From Marinobacter bryozoorum (GTDB taxonomy: Bacteria > Pseudomonadota > Gammaproteobacteria > Pseudomonadales > Oleiphilaceae), in assembly GCF_023156245.1 (NCBI RefSeq), contig NZ_JAKZAH010000030.1:1-49019 (forward strand): a stretch of 49,019 nucleotides of DNA. The letters are read 5' to 3'. Position numbers and translations under genes: made by a program. Below the pieces are notes generated by a model, which was given only the letters and a program-made list of their open reading frames with translations, made no database searches and was not told the origin of the DNA. Positions 21,796 through 31,026 of this stretch are shown here, piece by piece (position 1 is the stretch's first letter; each line of letters starts with the position of its first letter).

Positions 21796-22782
21796 ATGGG
21801 ATTACTGGTAGACGGCAAATGGCACGACCAGTGGTACGACACCGACAAGACTGGTGGCAAGTTCGAGCGGGAAGCAGCGCGGTTCCGTAATTGGGTCACT
21901 CCCGACGGTTCGGCCGGGGCTGACGGCGAAGGCGGGTTCCCGGCGGAATCCGGTCGCTATCATCTGTATGTGTCCATGGCCTGTCCGTGGGCGCACAGGA
22001 CCCTGATCTTCCGTAAACTGAAGGGGCTGGAGAAGCATATTTCGGTCTCCGTAGTACATCCGGACATGGTGGAAAACGGCTGGGAGTTCCGCCCCGAAAG
22101 TGAACAACACAGGGATCATGTTCACGGTGCCCGCTTTCTCCATGAGGTCTACACCCGTGCGGCTCCCGATTACAGTGGCCGGGTAACGGTTCCCACCCTG
22201 TGGGATCGCCAGCGGGAAACCATTGTCAGCAACGAGTCGGCAGACATCATCCGCATGTTCAACAGCGCGTTTGATCATCTCGATGGCGTGCGAGCAGACC
22301 TGGATTTCTACCCGGAAGGGCTTAGAGAGGAAATCAATGGGGTCAACGAGCGGGTCTATCACACGGTAAACAACGGGGTGTACAAGGCCGGGTTTGCCAC
22401 GGCACAGGACAAGTACGAGCAGGCCTATGGCGAGCTGTTTGATTCGCTTGACTGGCTGGAGGAGCGGTTGACTGGCCAGCGTTACCTGACAGGAAGCCAG
22501 CTGACCGAGGCGGACTGGCGACTGTTCACTACACTGATCCGGTTTGACGCAGTGTACTTCAGCCACTTCAAGTGCAACCGGCAACGCATTGCGGACTTCC
22601 CGGTGCTTTCAGACTACCTGAAGGACCTTTACCAGGTACCGGGTGTGGCAGAGACGGTGGATATCGACCAGATCAAACGCCATTACTACGTGAGCCAGCG
22701 CACCATCAACCCCACCCAGATCGTCCCGGTGGGGCCGGAACTGTCCCTTGATGGCCCGCACGGGCGAGATCTTCTGGACTAA
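21796..22782 (+). CDS. yqjG: Glutathionyl-hydroquinone reductase, YqjG-like
   Basis: Xi-class glutathione transferase relative that reduces glutathionyl-hydroquinones to hydroquinones, using glutathione. From the ATG at 21796 the product has 328 residues, the same as I recall for E. coli YqjG, and the catalytic Cys63 lies in SMACPWAHRTL at the same position. An N-terminal thioredoxin-like domain is followed by an alpha-helical domain with SNESADIIRMFNSAFD and LTEADWRLFTTLIRFDAVY. AGGGG lies eight bases upstream of the start. The divergent YhaJ-like regulator probably controls it in response to quinones. Confidence 0.93.
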   Translation: MGLLVDGKWHDQWYDTDKTGGKFEREAARFRNWVTPDGSAGADGEGGFPAESGRYHLYVSMACPWAHRTLIFRKLKGLEKHISVSVVHPDMVENGWEFRPESEQHRDHVHGARFLHEVYTRAAPDYSGRVTVPTLWDRQRETIVSNESADIIRMFNSAFDHLDGVRADLDFYPEGLREEINGVNERVYHTVNNGVYKAGFATAQDKYEQAYGELFDSLDWLEERLTGQRYLTGSQLTEADWRLFTTLIRFDAVYFSHFKCNRQRIADFPVLSDYLKDLYQVPGVAETVDIDQIKRHYYVSQRTINPTQIVPVGPELSLDGPHGRDLLD

Positions 22783-22804
22783 AACGCCATCGGATCAGGA
22801 CAAA

Positions 22805-22840
22805 AAAGCCCGCCCTCGAATCCGGAGGCGGGCTTTGTTC
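22805..22840. terminator. Bidirectional terminator between yqjG and the acyl-CoA ligase
   Basis: AAAGCCCGCC (22805-22814) and GGCGGGCTTT (22827-22836) are perfect reverse complements; A-rich and T-rich flanks let it serve both converging genes. Confidence 0.85.
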
Positions 22841-22860
22841 TTACTGGCTATCCTGAATGA

Positions 22861-24507
22861 TCAGGATTCCAGCTGATCCCGGATCAGCTTCTTGTTGATC
22901 TTGCCGACACTGGTTTTCGGAATGTCGTCGACAAAGTCAATCTGCTCCGGAATCGCCCACTTGTTGATTTCGCCGGAGTCCACGAACTGCTTGAGGTGAT
23001 TCTGCAGATCCTCAAGGGTGGCTTCCTGCCCGGGAATCAGTTGTACCAGGGCGTGGGGGCGCTCACCCCATTTCTCGTCCGGTACCCCGACCACGGCAGT
23101 GGCGTTCACCGCCGGATGCTGGCTGATCATGTTCTCCAGGTCCAGGGACGACAGCCACTCACCACCGGTCTTGATCACATCCTTGATGCGGTCCCTGATC
23201 TGGATGGTGGAGTCCGGGTCGATACTGGCTACATCGCCGGTGTGCAGCCAGCCGCCTTCCCACAGGGCCTCGCCCTTTTCCGGCTCCTTGAAGTAGCCCT
23301 GGGTCAGCCAGGGCGCACGGCATACCAGCTCACCCTTGGTTTCGCCATCGTGGGGCAGGGGGTTGCCTTCCGGGTCCACGATCTCGATGTGCACCATGGG
23401 TACCGCCACGCCGGTGCGGATGCGCCGGGGTGCCTGCTCTTCCAGGGGCAGCTCCAGGTCTTCCGGTTTCAGACGGGTGGAGGCCAGCAGCGGGCAGGTC
23501 TCGGACATGCCGTAGCCGGTGTACATGCGAATGCCCAACTTGGCGCCGGTGCGGCACAGGCCTTCGGTCATGGCGCTGCCACCGATCAGCACGTGCCAAT
23601 TGCTCAGGTCAGCGGTCTTGATGGACTCGGTGGCCAGCATCATCTGCATGATGGTGGGCACGCAGTGGGAGAAGGTGACCTTGTGTTCCTTGATCAGGTC
23701 GACAAGCAGTTCCGGCTCGTAGCGGCCCGGGTAGACCTGCTTGATGCCCAGCATGGTGGCGGCGTAGGGCACACCCCAGGCATGGACATGGAACATGGGG
23801 GTAACCGGCATATACACGGTATTGGACCGCATGAAGGGCATTTCATCGCTGGCTGCGAGGCTACCAAGCTGGGCCATGGTGTGCAGTACCAGCTGGCGAT
23901 GGCTGAAGAACACGCCCTTGGGGTTGCCGGTGGTACCGGTGGTGTAGAACGTGGTGGCGACGCTGTTCTCGTCAAAGTCCGGGAAGTCGAAGTGGTTGTC
24001 GGCCTTCGCCAGCAGGGCTTCGTACTCGCCAACGGTGCTCAGTGAGGTGGAGCGGGCTTCGCTCTCGTCCGTCAGCTGGATATAGCCCTTGACGGTGGTG
24101 AGCTGGTCACTGACCTGCTCCAGCAGCGGCACGAAATCGTCATGTACCAGCACGGTGTGATCTTCCGCATGGTTCATGGTGTAGACGATCTGCTCCGGCG
24201 ACAGGCGCACGTTCACGGTATGCAGCACCGCACCGATCATGGGAATGGCGAAGAAACACTCCAGGTACCTGGGGGTGTCCCAGTCCATCACGGCGACCAC
24301 GTCACCGGGTCCGACACCGGCGTCGGTCAGGGCGTTGGCCAGGCGGTGGATCCGGTCCACCAGGTCGGTATAGGTGTACTTGCTGCGATTGGCATAGACG
24401 ATTTCCTGGTCCGGGTTATAACGCGGACCGGATGCCAGCAGGTTCTTGATCAGCAGCGGGTACTCGTAGGCGTTTGGAGCGGAGGGAATTATCTTTGTAT
24501 TTGCCAT
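22861..24507 (-). CDS. Medium/long-chain fatty acid--CoA ligase (AMP-forming)
   Basis: Activates a fatty acid to the acyl-CoA via an acyl-adenylate. The 548-residue product has the AMP-binding P-loop YTTGTTGNPKGV, the YGMSET adenine motif, GWLHTGDV, and the C-terminal KTGGEWLSSLDLE and PKTSVGKINKK (catalytic Lys) motifs. Overall layout resembles AlkK-type medium-chain ligases, but chain length cannot be read from sequence. The ATG at 24507 has GAGG eight bases upstream; 15 more open codons upstream are unlikely coding. It follows the mnh operon on the same strand with a 138-bp gap containing a palindrome, so it probably has its own promoter. Confidence 0.9.
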   Translation of the reverse strand: MANTKIIPSAPNAYEYPLLIKNLLASGPRYNPDQEIVYANRSKYTYTDLVDRIHRLANALTDAGVGPGDVVAVMDWDTPRYLECFFAIPMIGAVLHTVNVRLSPEQIVYTMNHAEDHTVLVHDDFVPLLEQVSDQLTTVKGYIQLTDESEARSTSLSTVGEYEALLAKADNHFDFPDFDENSVATTFYTTGTTGNPKGVFFSHRQLVLHTMAQLGSLAASDEMPFMRSNTVYMPVTPMFHVHAWGVPYAATMLGIKQVYPGRYEPELLVDLIKEHKVTFSHCVPTIMQMMLATESIKTADLSNWHVLIGGSAMTEGLCRTGAKLGIRMYTGYGMSETCPLLASTRLKPEDLELPLEEQAPRRIRTGVAVPMVHIEIVDPEGNPLPHDGETKGELVCRAPWLTQGYFKEPEKGEALWEGGWLHTGDVASIDPDSTIQIRDRIKDVIKTGGEWLSSLDLENMISQHPAVNATAVVGVPDEKWGERPHALVQLIPGQEATLEDLQNHLKQFVDSGEINKWAIPEQIDFVDDIPKTSVGKINKKLIRDQLES

Positions 24508-24562
24508 CGTTGCGACCTCTTGTTTGGCATTATTGTGGAATTCAGGGGGCAATAATCTGCCA

Positions 24563-24589
24563 TAACCGGTCCTTTACGGGAACCGGTTA
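24563..24589. promoter_or_regulatory. Palindrome upstream of the acyl-CoA ligase gene
   Basis: TAACCGGT (24563-24570) and ACCGGTTA (24582-24589) are perfect reverse complements spaced by 11 bases, 56 bp upstream of the ligase start. No T-run on the minus strand, so an operator is more likely than a terminator for mnhG; it does not match the FadR or PsrA sites I know. Confidence 0.45.
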
Positions 24590-24645
24590 CGTCAATTTAG
24601 GGTGCTGCCCTCGTTATTGTTTCAAAGTTGGGAGCCTGTGTGACC

Positions 24646-24987
24646 TTACTGGCTCCAGGGCTGTCCACGCGTACCCTTCATGCAGTCAACCTGCTGATGC
24701 ATGGCGGCCTTTGCCAGGATATTCGCGCTGACGGGTGCGGTCAGGAACAGGAAAAGGGTAATCAGTACCTCGGCGATGGCTACTTCGCCGGTTTTCAGGG
24801 TGAAGTACACCATCGAAGCAATCACCACGCTGCCCACGCCAAGGGTGGTGGCCTTGGTGGGGCCATGGAGCCGGGCATAGAAATCCGGAAGCCTGGTCAG
24901 GCCCAGGGCCCCGACCAGGCTGAAGAAACCGCCGGAGACCAGCAGAAAGCTGATCACCAGTTCGGCGACGAAAGGCAGGTTTTCCAT
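24646..24987 (-). CDS. mnhG: Mrp/Mnh cation/proton antiporter subunit G
   Basis: Small inner-membrane subunit of the multi-subunit Mrp antiporter. The 113-residue product has three membrane segments: residues about 8-30, 42-62 and 67-92. The GLTRLPDFYARLHGPTKATTLG stretch between the first two is the MrpG/PhaG hallmark. Last gene of the operon, 12 bp after mnhF. Confidence 0.92.
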   Translation of the reverse strand: MENLPFVAELVISFLLVSGGFFSLVGALGLTRLPDFYARLHGPTKATTLGVGSVVIASMVYFTLKTGEVAIAEVLITLFLFLTAPVSANILAKAAMHQQVDCMKGTRGQPWSQ

Positions 24988-24999
24988 GATCAGGACTCC

Positions 25000-25269
25000 T
25001 TATTCAATGACGCTGCCGCGCTTGAGGTACTTGGCCATGGCCACGGTGCCGACGAATCCCATCACCGCCATCAGCAGCGCGACTTCCAAGTAGAGGCGGG
25101 TGCCCAGCACCAGGTCCAGCAGGATCACCAGGGCGATACCGTTGATGTAAAGCGTATCCAGCGCGAGTATCCGGTCCGGGGCATCCGGGCCCTGGACCAG
25201 GCGGTAGACGTTCAGCAGCGCTGCCAGGCCGGTCAGCGTCAGCGTGATATAGAGGGCGATGGTGATCAT
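25000..25269 (-). CDS. mnhF: Mrp/Mnh cation/proton antiporter subunit F
   Basis: The 89-residue protein has three hydrophobic helices (residues about 2-22, 38-56 and 62-80). RLVQGPDAPDRILALDTL is the MrpF/PhaF signature, with a conserved Asp region between helices one and two. Its ATG overlaps the mnhE stop by four bases, indicating coupled translation. Confidence 0.92.
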   Translation of the reverse strand: MITIALYITLTLTGLAALLNVYRLVQGPDAPDRILALDTLYINGIALVILLDLVLGTRLYLEVALLMAVMGFVGTVAMAKYLKRGSVIE

Positions 25270-25757
25270 TGGAACATCTCCAGCAATGGCTTCTCATACC
25301 GCTGGTGGATGGAGCGGATCAGTTCGGCATCGTCATCCACGTCCAGGGCATGGATCAGCAGCAAGGTGCCATCGTCGCTCACATCCGCGCTCACCGTCCC
25401 GGGTGTCAGGGAGATGGTGCTGGCGAGAATGGTGATACCCAGCGGATGTTCCAGTTTCAGCGGATAGGAAACGAAGGCTGACCGGGGCTGCCGGGGACTG
25501 AGTATCAGGATAGTAACGGTAACGCTGGCGACCACGATGTCATACAACACCACCACCAGGTAGCGGGCCAGCACCCAGGGTTTTTTCATGTGGGGGCTGT
25601 CTGGCCAGAACTGGCGCGTGATAAGGGGGATCACAATGGCCAGTATCAGCCCCATGACCACGCTGGCGCCTGTTACGCCGTCGGCCAGGAACTGCCAGAC
25701 AATGAACAGCGCAACGCTCAGCCAGGGTTGCGGAAAGCCCAAACGCTCAGCAGTCAT
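25266..25757 (-). CDS. mnhE: Mrp/Mnh cation/proton antiporter subunit E
   Basis: The 163-residue protein has two or three N-terminal membrane helices and a cytoplasmic C-terminal domain. The stretch LGITILASTISLTPGTVSAD is the MrpE signature. In the family it is needed for complex assembly. The ATG at 25757 shares one base with the mnhD stop; a GTG one codon upstream is less likely. Confidence 0.92.
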   Translation of the reverse strand: MTAERLGFPQPWLSVALFIVWQFLADGVTGASVVMGLILAIVIPLITRQFWPDSPHMKKPWVLARYLVVVLYDIVVASVTVTILILSPRQPRSAFVSYPLKLEHPLGITILASTISLTPGTVSADVSDDGTLLLIHALDVDDDAELIRSIHQRYEKPLLEMFQ

Positions 25758-27274
25758 CACTCATCCTCCCCGACCATTGGTGTATCCAGGATGCCAATGT
25801 AGGCGGAAGTATCCCGCAACTGCTCGGCGGCGGCGTCGGTGTACTCACTGAGCGGACCGGCCCCGAACACGATGGCAATGCTCATGGCGATCAGGGCGCC
25901 GGCGCCCACAGTATGTGGGAAGTTCAGGCGCTCCGGCTGTTCGATATGACCGTCCACGTTACGCCAGAACACGATACTGCCGGCCCGGCTGTAGGCAACC
26001 AGCGACAGGAAGCCGGCCAGCAGGATAACCGCCCACAGCGCGGCCATTTCCACGCCCGGCACCGCCGCATTCATGATCAGCAGCTTGGCGAAGAAGCCGC
26101 TGAGCGGCGGCAGTCCGGCGGCGGCAACCGCCCCCAGCATGAACATCACACTGATAAAGGTACGGTTGCGCATCCGGGGAGCGGTAACAATCTTGTCGCC
26201 GGCAGAGCCTCGCTGACCAGCGATCATGTCCACCACCAGGAACAGCCCACCCGCAATCCAGGTGGTATGAACCATATAGAACAGGGCAGAGGACAGTCCG
26301 GCTTCACTCACCAGCGAAAAGGCTGCCAGGATGGTCCCCACCGAGACCACCACCTGCCAGGCCACCATGGTGCGCAGCCCCGCGGATCCCATCATGCCGA
26401 TGACGCCAATGACCATGGTAAGCAGCGCCAGGGGGAATACCCAGTCCATGCCCAGGTTGGCCAGCGCACCGGCATTTTCGCCGAAAATCAGGGTATACAC
26501 CCGGATAATCGCGTAGACCCCCACCTTGGTCATCACCGCAAACAGGGCCGCTACCGGGGCAGTGGCACTGGCATAGGCCCGCGGCAGCCAGAATGTCAGC
26601 GGCAGCAACGCGGCCTTGAGCGCGAACACCACCAGCAGGATCATGCCGCCGGCTTCCACCAGGGGTAGTTCGCCGGCCTCAAGCGTCGGGATAATCCGGG
26701 CAAGGTCTGCCATGTTGAGAGTGCCGGTCACGCTGTAGATCATGCCCACACTGATCAGGAACAGTGCAGAGCCCACCAGGTTCAGAACCACGTAGTGCAG
26801 TCCGGGCACGGTACGGGCCGTGCCCTCGCCGTGAAGTAACAGGCCGTAGGAGGCGATCAGCAGCACCTCGAAGGCCACGAACAGGTTGAACAGGTCGCCG
26901 GTGAGGAAGGCGATGTTCAGGCCCATGAGCTGGAACAGGAAAAGGGCGTGGAACTGTCGACTGCTGACGTCGGTCCGCCCCAGCGAGAACAGGTGGCAGA
27001 ACAGGGCCAGCAGGGCAGTGACAAACAGCATCAGCGCGGCCAGGCGGTCCAGGACCAGCACAATGCCAAAGGGCGGCGCCCAGTTGCCAAAGGCATAGGC
27101 CCGATAGCTGCCGTCATCCGCCATCATCAGCAGGAAGACGGTGCTGACCAGCAGCAGGCCGGTGGTGGCCAGGCCCAGGGTGCGGCGCAGGTTCAGGGGG
27201 GCATAGCCCATGAAGATCTGCAGGAAGCCACCAATCAGTGGGATCAGGACAGGCGCGGTAAGCCAGTGGTTCAT
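25757..27274 (-). CDS. mnhD: Mrp/Mnh cation/proton antiporter subunit D
   Basis: A 505-residue, roughly 14-helix membrane protein homologous to the NuoM/NuoN proton-pumping subunits of complex I. Visible family features are FLTGDLFNLFVAFEVLLIASYGLL (conserved Glu), ALKAALLPLTFWLPRAYASATAPVAALFAVMTKVGVYAIIR (conserved Lys residues) and an HTTWIAGGL segment. With MnhA it is thought to form the ion-translocating core. Its start overlaps the mnhC stop by four bases. Confidence 0.93.
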   Translation of the reverse strand: MNHWLTAPVLIPLIGGFLQIFMGYAPLNLRRTLGLATTGLLLVSTVFLLMMADDGSYRAYAFGNWAPPFGIVLVLDRLAALMLFVTALLALFCHLFSLGRTDVSSRQFHALFLFQLMGLNIAFLTGDLFNLFVAFEVLLIASYGLLLHGEGTARTVPGLHYVVLNLVGSALFLISVGMIYSVTGTLNMADLARIIPTLEAGELPLVEAGGMILLVVFALKAALLPLTFWLPRAYASATAPVAALFAVMTKVGVYAIIRVYTLIFGENAGALANLGMDWVFPLALLTMVIGVIGMMGSAGLRTMVAWQVVVSVGTILAAFSLVSEAGLSSALFYMVHTTWIAGGLFLVVDMIAGQRGSAGDKIVTAPRMRNRTFISVMFMLGAVAAAGLPPLSGFFAKLLIMNAAVPGVEMAALWAVILLAGFLSLVAYSRAGSIVFWRNVDGHIEQPERLNFPHTVGAGALIAMSIAIVFGAGPLSEYTDAAAEQLRDTSAYIGILDTPMVGEDE

Positions 27275-27651
27275 TGGCCGGTCTCCTCCCGGGATTGCTC
27301 GTGGTCTTGGGTGGCTTCAGGCAGGTCGCTACGCAGGGTGCCGTCCACATGGTCGTCCCCGGTATCGGCCCGGGAGCGCAGGGCGAGCACTACCACGAAG
27401 GCGGTCATGGCAAAGCCGATAACGATGGCGGTCAGTACCAGGGCCTGTGGCAGGGGGTCCGAGTAGGTGTCGGTGCTGCCGATGATGGGCTGCCCGCCGG
27501 ACATCAGGCGACCGGTGGAAAACAGGAACAGATTGACACCATAGGACAGCAGGGTCAGACCCACTACCACCGGAAAAGTCCGGGCACGCAGCACCAGGTA
27601 GACGCCGGCAAAGGTGAGCGACCCGATAACGAGAGCAAAGGCGAGTTCCAT
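27271..27651 (-). CDS. mnhC: Mrp/Mnh cation/proton antiporter subunit C
   Basis: A 126-residue homologue of NuoK with three membrane helices (about 2-22, 26-46, 69-92). GVNLFLFSTGR and DPLPQALVLTAIVIGFAMTAF are the conserved MrpC segments. A polar, acidic C-terminal tail of about 30 residues follows. Starts two bases after the mnhA stop. Confidence 0.92.
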   Translation of the reverse strand: MELAFALVIGSLTFAGVYLVLRARTFPVVVGLTLLSYGVNLFLFSTGRLMSGGQPIIGSTDTYSDPLPQALVLTAIVIGFAMTAFVVVLALRSRADTGDDHVDGTLRSDLPEATQDHEQSREETGQ

Positions 27652-27653
27652 GG

Positions 27654-30461
27654 TTACGACTCCTTCCGTGCTTCAGTACGGGTCAGCGGGCGACCGGACG
27701 GTGTGAGCTTGCCGAGGCTGACCAGGGCCAGCAGTGTGGCACCGACCACGGTGAGGTAGACGCCCAGGTCAAACACCAGCGCAGAGGCTACTTCGAACTT
27801 GCCCACTACTGGCCATTTCAGGTAGGTGAAGGTGGTAGTAAGGAATGGGTAGCCATAGGCCAGGCTACCGGCACCAGCCACGGTGGCAAAGAACAGCCCC
27901 AGCGCCAGCACGTTGTGGTAACGGGTGCTGATCCGGGCCTGGGTCCAGTTGACGCCACTGGCGATATACTGGATCAGTAGGGCGACCGCGGTTACCAGGC
28001 CGGCGATAAAGCCACCGCCGGGCAGGTTATGGCCCCGCAGGAAGATGTACACCGATACCATCAGCGCCAGCGGCAGCAATGGCCGGGACATCTGCTTGAG
28101 CATGGTGGGGTGGGCATCAAAGGCCCATGGATGACCCTGGCCATCCGTGGGCGGCGCCGACAGCGACCGGTTGCGGAGCATGGCGAAGATGCCCAGCGCC
28201 GCAATGGCCAGCACGGTGATCTCGCCCAGGGTATCGAAGCCCCGGAAGTCCACCAGGATCACGTTCACCACGTTGGTACCACCCCCGCCGGGTTTGCTGT
28301 TCTCCAGGAAGTAGTCAGAGATGGAGCTGAACGGACTGGTCAGCATGGCCAGGGTAACCAGGGTCATGCCCACGCCGGCGACGCCGGCGATGACCAGGTC
28401 GCGGTTTCGGCGTCCGGTGGATGCTTCCGTCGGTGTCCAGGACGGCAGGTAGTAAAGGGCCAGCATCAGCAGGATGATGGTTACTACTTCCACAGAAATC
28501 TGCGTCATGGCCAGGTCCGGGGCGGACAACCGGGCAAAGGTCAGTGACACCAGCAGGCCCACCACACTCAGCATGATCAGCGAGGTCAGCCGTTCCCGGT
28601 GAATGTACACAGTGCCCAGGGTGCAGAAGACCAGGATCGCGGCGCCCAGGGCCGTGGGCGGGTCAATAGCGGTGAGGCCGTTACTGCCAATAAGGCTCAT
28701 GCCGCTCAGGGGAACCACGGCAACCACGATGGCGCTGACCACCAGCAACATGGCATAGCGCTGGAGCGAGCCGTTCTCCAGCAGCCCCGTAAACCAGCGG
28801 GCACGCTCCACCAGCCAGGACACCACACCCTCGAAAACGGCCTTCTCATCAATTTCCCGGAAGCGGGCGTGGAAATCGAAGAACTTCTGGCGCTGGGAGT
28901 ACATGATCAGACCGCCCACGAACGCGGCGACACTCATCATCAGCGGAAGGTTGAAGCCGTGGAACACCGCCAGGCCGTAGTCCGGCACATTACCCGCCAG
29001 GGTGGCCGACGCCGCCGATTCCAGCAGGGGGCCTACCGAAAAGGCGGGGAATACACCCACCAGGATACAGGCCACTACCAGGATCTCCACCGGGATCTTC
29101 ATGTACCGGGGCGGCTCATGGGGCGGGTAGATGGGCAGGTTACGGGGTTTTCCGTTAAAGAATACGTCATGAATAAACCGGGCTGAATAGGCCACCGCGA
29201 AGATACCGGCCAGGGTGGCCACAATGGGCGGAATCCATGCCCAGATACCCGGCAGGTTCAGGCTCAGTGCCTCGGCGAAGAACATCTCCTTCGACAGGAA
29301 GCCGTTCAGTAGCGGTACCCCGGCCATGGAAGCGGCTGCCACCATGGCCAGGGTGGCGGTATGGGGCATATACCTCCAAAGGCCGTTGATCTGCCGCATA
29401 TCCCGGGTGCCGGTCTCATGGTCGATAATGCCGGCAGCCATGAACAGGGACGCCTTGAAGGTGGCGTGGTTAATGATGTGGAACAGCGCCGCCACGGCGG
29501 CCAGTTCGGTGCCCATGCCCAGCAGCAGGGTAATCAGGCCCAGGTGGCTCACCGTGGAATGGGCAAGCAGCCCCTTCAGGTCGTGCTTGAACAGCGCCAC
29601 GTAGGCGCCGATCAACAGAGTGATCATGCCGGTAAAGCTGACCATGAAGAACCACTGCTCGGTACCGGCCAGGGCCGGGTACAGGCGTGCCATCAGAAAG
29701 ATGCCCGCCTTTACCATGGTGGCGGAGTGCAGGTAGGCGGACACCGGGGTGGGCGCCTGCATGGCGTGGGGCAGCCAGAAGTGGAACGGGAACTGGGCAG
29801 ACTTGGTGAATGCCCCCAGCAGCACCAGGGTCAGCGCGTATGGGTAAAGGGAGTGGGCCTTGATCTGGTCGCCGGCCGCCAGCACGTCGTCCAGCTCGAA
29901 CGAACCGACAATCCGGCCGATCAGCAGGATGCCGGCCAGCAGCGCGAGCCCGCCGCCACCGGTGATGGCCAGGGCCATGCGGGCGCCCCGACGGGCATCC
30001 TGCTTGTGATTCCAGAAGCTGATCAGCAGGAAGGAAGTCAGGCTGGTCAGCTCCCAGAACACCATCATCAGCAGCAGGTTACTGGACAGCACGATGCCCA
30101 GCATAGAGCCCTTGAAGCACAACAGCAGCGCGTAGAACTTGCCCACATTCTCCTGGGGTTTCAGGTAATAGCGGGCATAGAGGATGATCAGCACACCGAT
30201 GATCAGAATCAACAGTGCAAACATCAGGGAAAGTCCGTCCAGCCGGAAACTCAGGTTAATGCCCAACTGGGGCAGCCATTCCAGGCTCTGGACGATGGTG
30301 CCGCCTTCCGCCAGCGTGCCCCACATGGGGAACAGCGTGGCCAGTGCCAGCAATGCCGGCACCGATGAGGCAATGGCAATGGCGGTTCGCCCACCCTGGG
30401 CGAACAGGGGAGCGGCAATGGCCCCCAGGAATGGTAGTAGCACCACCAGCGACAGTGTCAT
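27654..30461 (-). CDS. mnhA: Mrp/Mnh cation/proton antiporter, fused subunits A and B
   Basis: The 935-residue polytopic protein is first gene of mnhA-C-D-E-F-G. Residues 1 to about 500 resemble NuoL (VFWELTSLTSFLLISFWNHK, AFTKSAQFPFHFWLPHAMQAPTPVSAYLHSATMVKAGIFL, HLGLITLLLGM). The region around 600-750 is the MrpA C-terminal extension, and from about 790 a MrpB domain is fused (FLRGHNLPGGGFIAGLV). With B fused to A this is a group-2 (six-gene) Mrp system, exporting Na+ or K+ in exchange for H+; the ion cannot be told from sequence. It suits a marine, salt-exposed cell. Confidence 0.93.
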   Translation of the reverse strand: MTLSLVVLLPFLGAIAAPLFAQGGRTAIAIASSVPALLALATLFPMWGTLAEGGTIVQSLEWLPQLGINLSFRLDGLSLMFALLILIIGVLIILYARYYLKPQENVGKFYALLLCFKGSMLGIVLSSNLLLMMVFWELTSLTSFLLISFWNHKQDARRGARMALAITGGGGLALLAGILLIGRIVGSFELDDVLAAGDQIKAHSLYPYALTLVLLGAFTKSAQFPFHFWLPHAMQAPTPVSAYLHSATMVKAGIFLMARLYPALAGTEQWFFMVSFTGMITLLIGAYVALFKHDLKGLLAHSTVSHLGLITLLLGMGTELAAVAALFHIINHATFKASLFMAAGIIDHETGTRDMRQINGLWRYMPHTATLAMVAAASMAGVPLLNGFLSKEMFFAEALSLNLPGIWAWIPPIVATLAGIFAVAYSARFIHDVFFNGKPRNLPIYPPHEPPRYMKIPVEILVVACILVGVFPAFSVGPLLESAASATLAGNVPDYGLAVFHGFNLPLMMSVAAFVGGLIMYSQRQKFFDFHARFREIDEKAVFEGVVSWLVERARWFTGLLENGSLQRYAMLLVVSAIVVAVVPLSGMSLIGSNGLTAIDPPTALGAAILVFCTLGTVYIHRERLTSLIMLSVVGLLVSLTFARLSAPDLAMTQISVEVVTIILLMLALYYLPSWTPTEASTGRRNRDLVIAGVAGVGMTLVTLAMLTSPFSSISDYFLENSKPGGGGTNVVNVILVDFRGFDTLGEITVLAIAALGIFAMLRNRSLSAPPTDGQGHPWAFDAHPTMLKQMSRPLLPLALMVSVYIFLRGHNLPGGGFIAGLVTAVALLIQYIASGVNWTQARISTRYHNVLALGLFFATVAGAGSLAYGYPFLTTTFTYLKWPVVGKFEVASALVFDLGVYLTVVGATLLALVSLGKLTPSGRPLTRTEARKES

Positions 30462-30844
30462 CGCAACCTCGTTATTCAGTTCTTCTGATCGGCGGAGGGA
30501 CCGTAAGTCGAGCCTCGCCCTGAAATCCTGTTATTGCCCGTAACGGACAGTATTGCAGCCAAGGGGTGGCCGCACCAACGCGCCTACCGGCGGGTAGCAG
30601 GTGGATCCGGGAAATAGGGCAGGCGACCGCTGCAATGAATGGCGGGCACGTGCGACAGGGCCGGGTTCATGCCTGGCATGGGCCGACTGTGGGCAGAACG
30701 GGGCTTAAGAATCATACGACTCCCTTTCAGGTGCACGGTCCTGATCATACGTGGCGACTGACGCAGGTCAAGTTTCGTGGTGGGTTATCGACCTTATAGC
30801 CGTGTTTGATTGGCCAGTTTGCCGATCTGTCTATAAAGGAGGTT

Positions 30845-30951
30845 GCCATATTCAGGTGCGTGATCGCTGGCACGCACCATTGTTGTGTCCTGTCCCGGTT
30901 GGCTGCCTTATTCCGGTGCGCCGCTCGCCCTGCAACGCACCAACAACGGAT
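30845..30951 (+). promoter_or_regulatory. Array of four NtrC-like sites upstream of urtA
   Basis: Four 15-bp sites resembling GCACCA-N3-TGGTGC: GCCATATTCAGGTGC (30845-30859), GCACCATTGTTGTGT (30874-30888), GCCTTATTCCGGTGC (30905-30919) and GCACCAACAACGGAT (30937-30951). The second matches about 10 of 12 conserved positions; the others keep one good half-site. Centres are 29-32 bp apart, about three helical turns. Relative to the start predicted from the sigma-54 promoter they lie near -201, -172, -141 and -109. The rest of the 663-bp mnhA-urtA gap holds no gene I can support. Confidence 0.65.
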
Positions 30952-31026
30952 CTCCGATCCCGATGTCCTCGCCGTTATTCTCCATATCTTGATGATATTA
31001 AAGGATAAAAAAATGCCGCTCTGCTG

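Noticed and set aside
25913..30368. Plus-strand open frames opposite mnhD and mnhA
   Set aside because: Antisense shadows of membrane proteins; rich in His, Gln and Gly with no hydrophobic or domain pattern.
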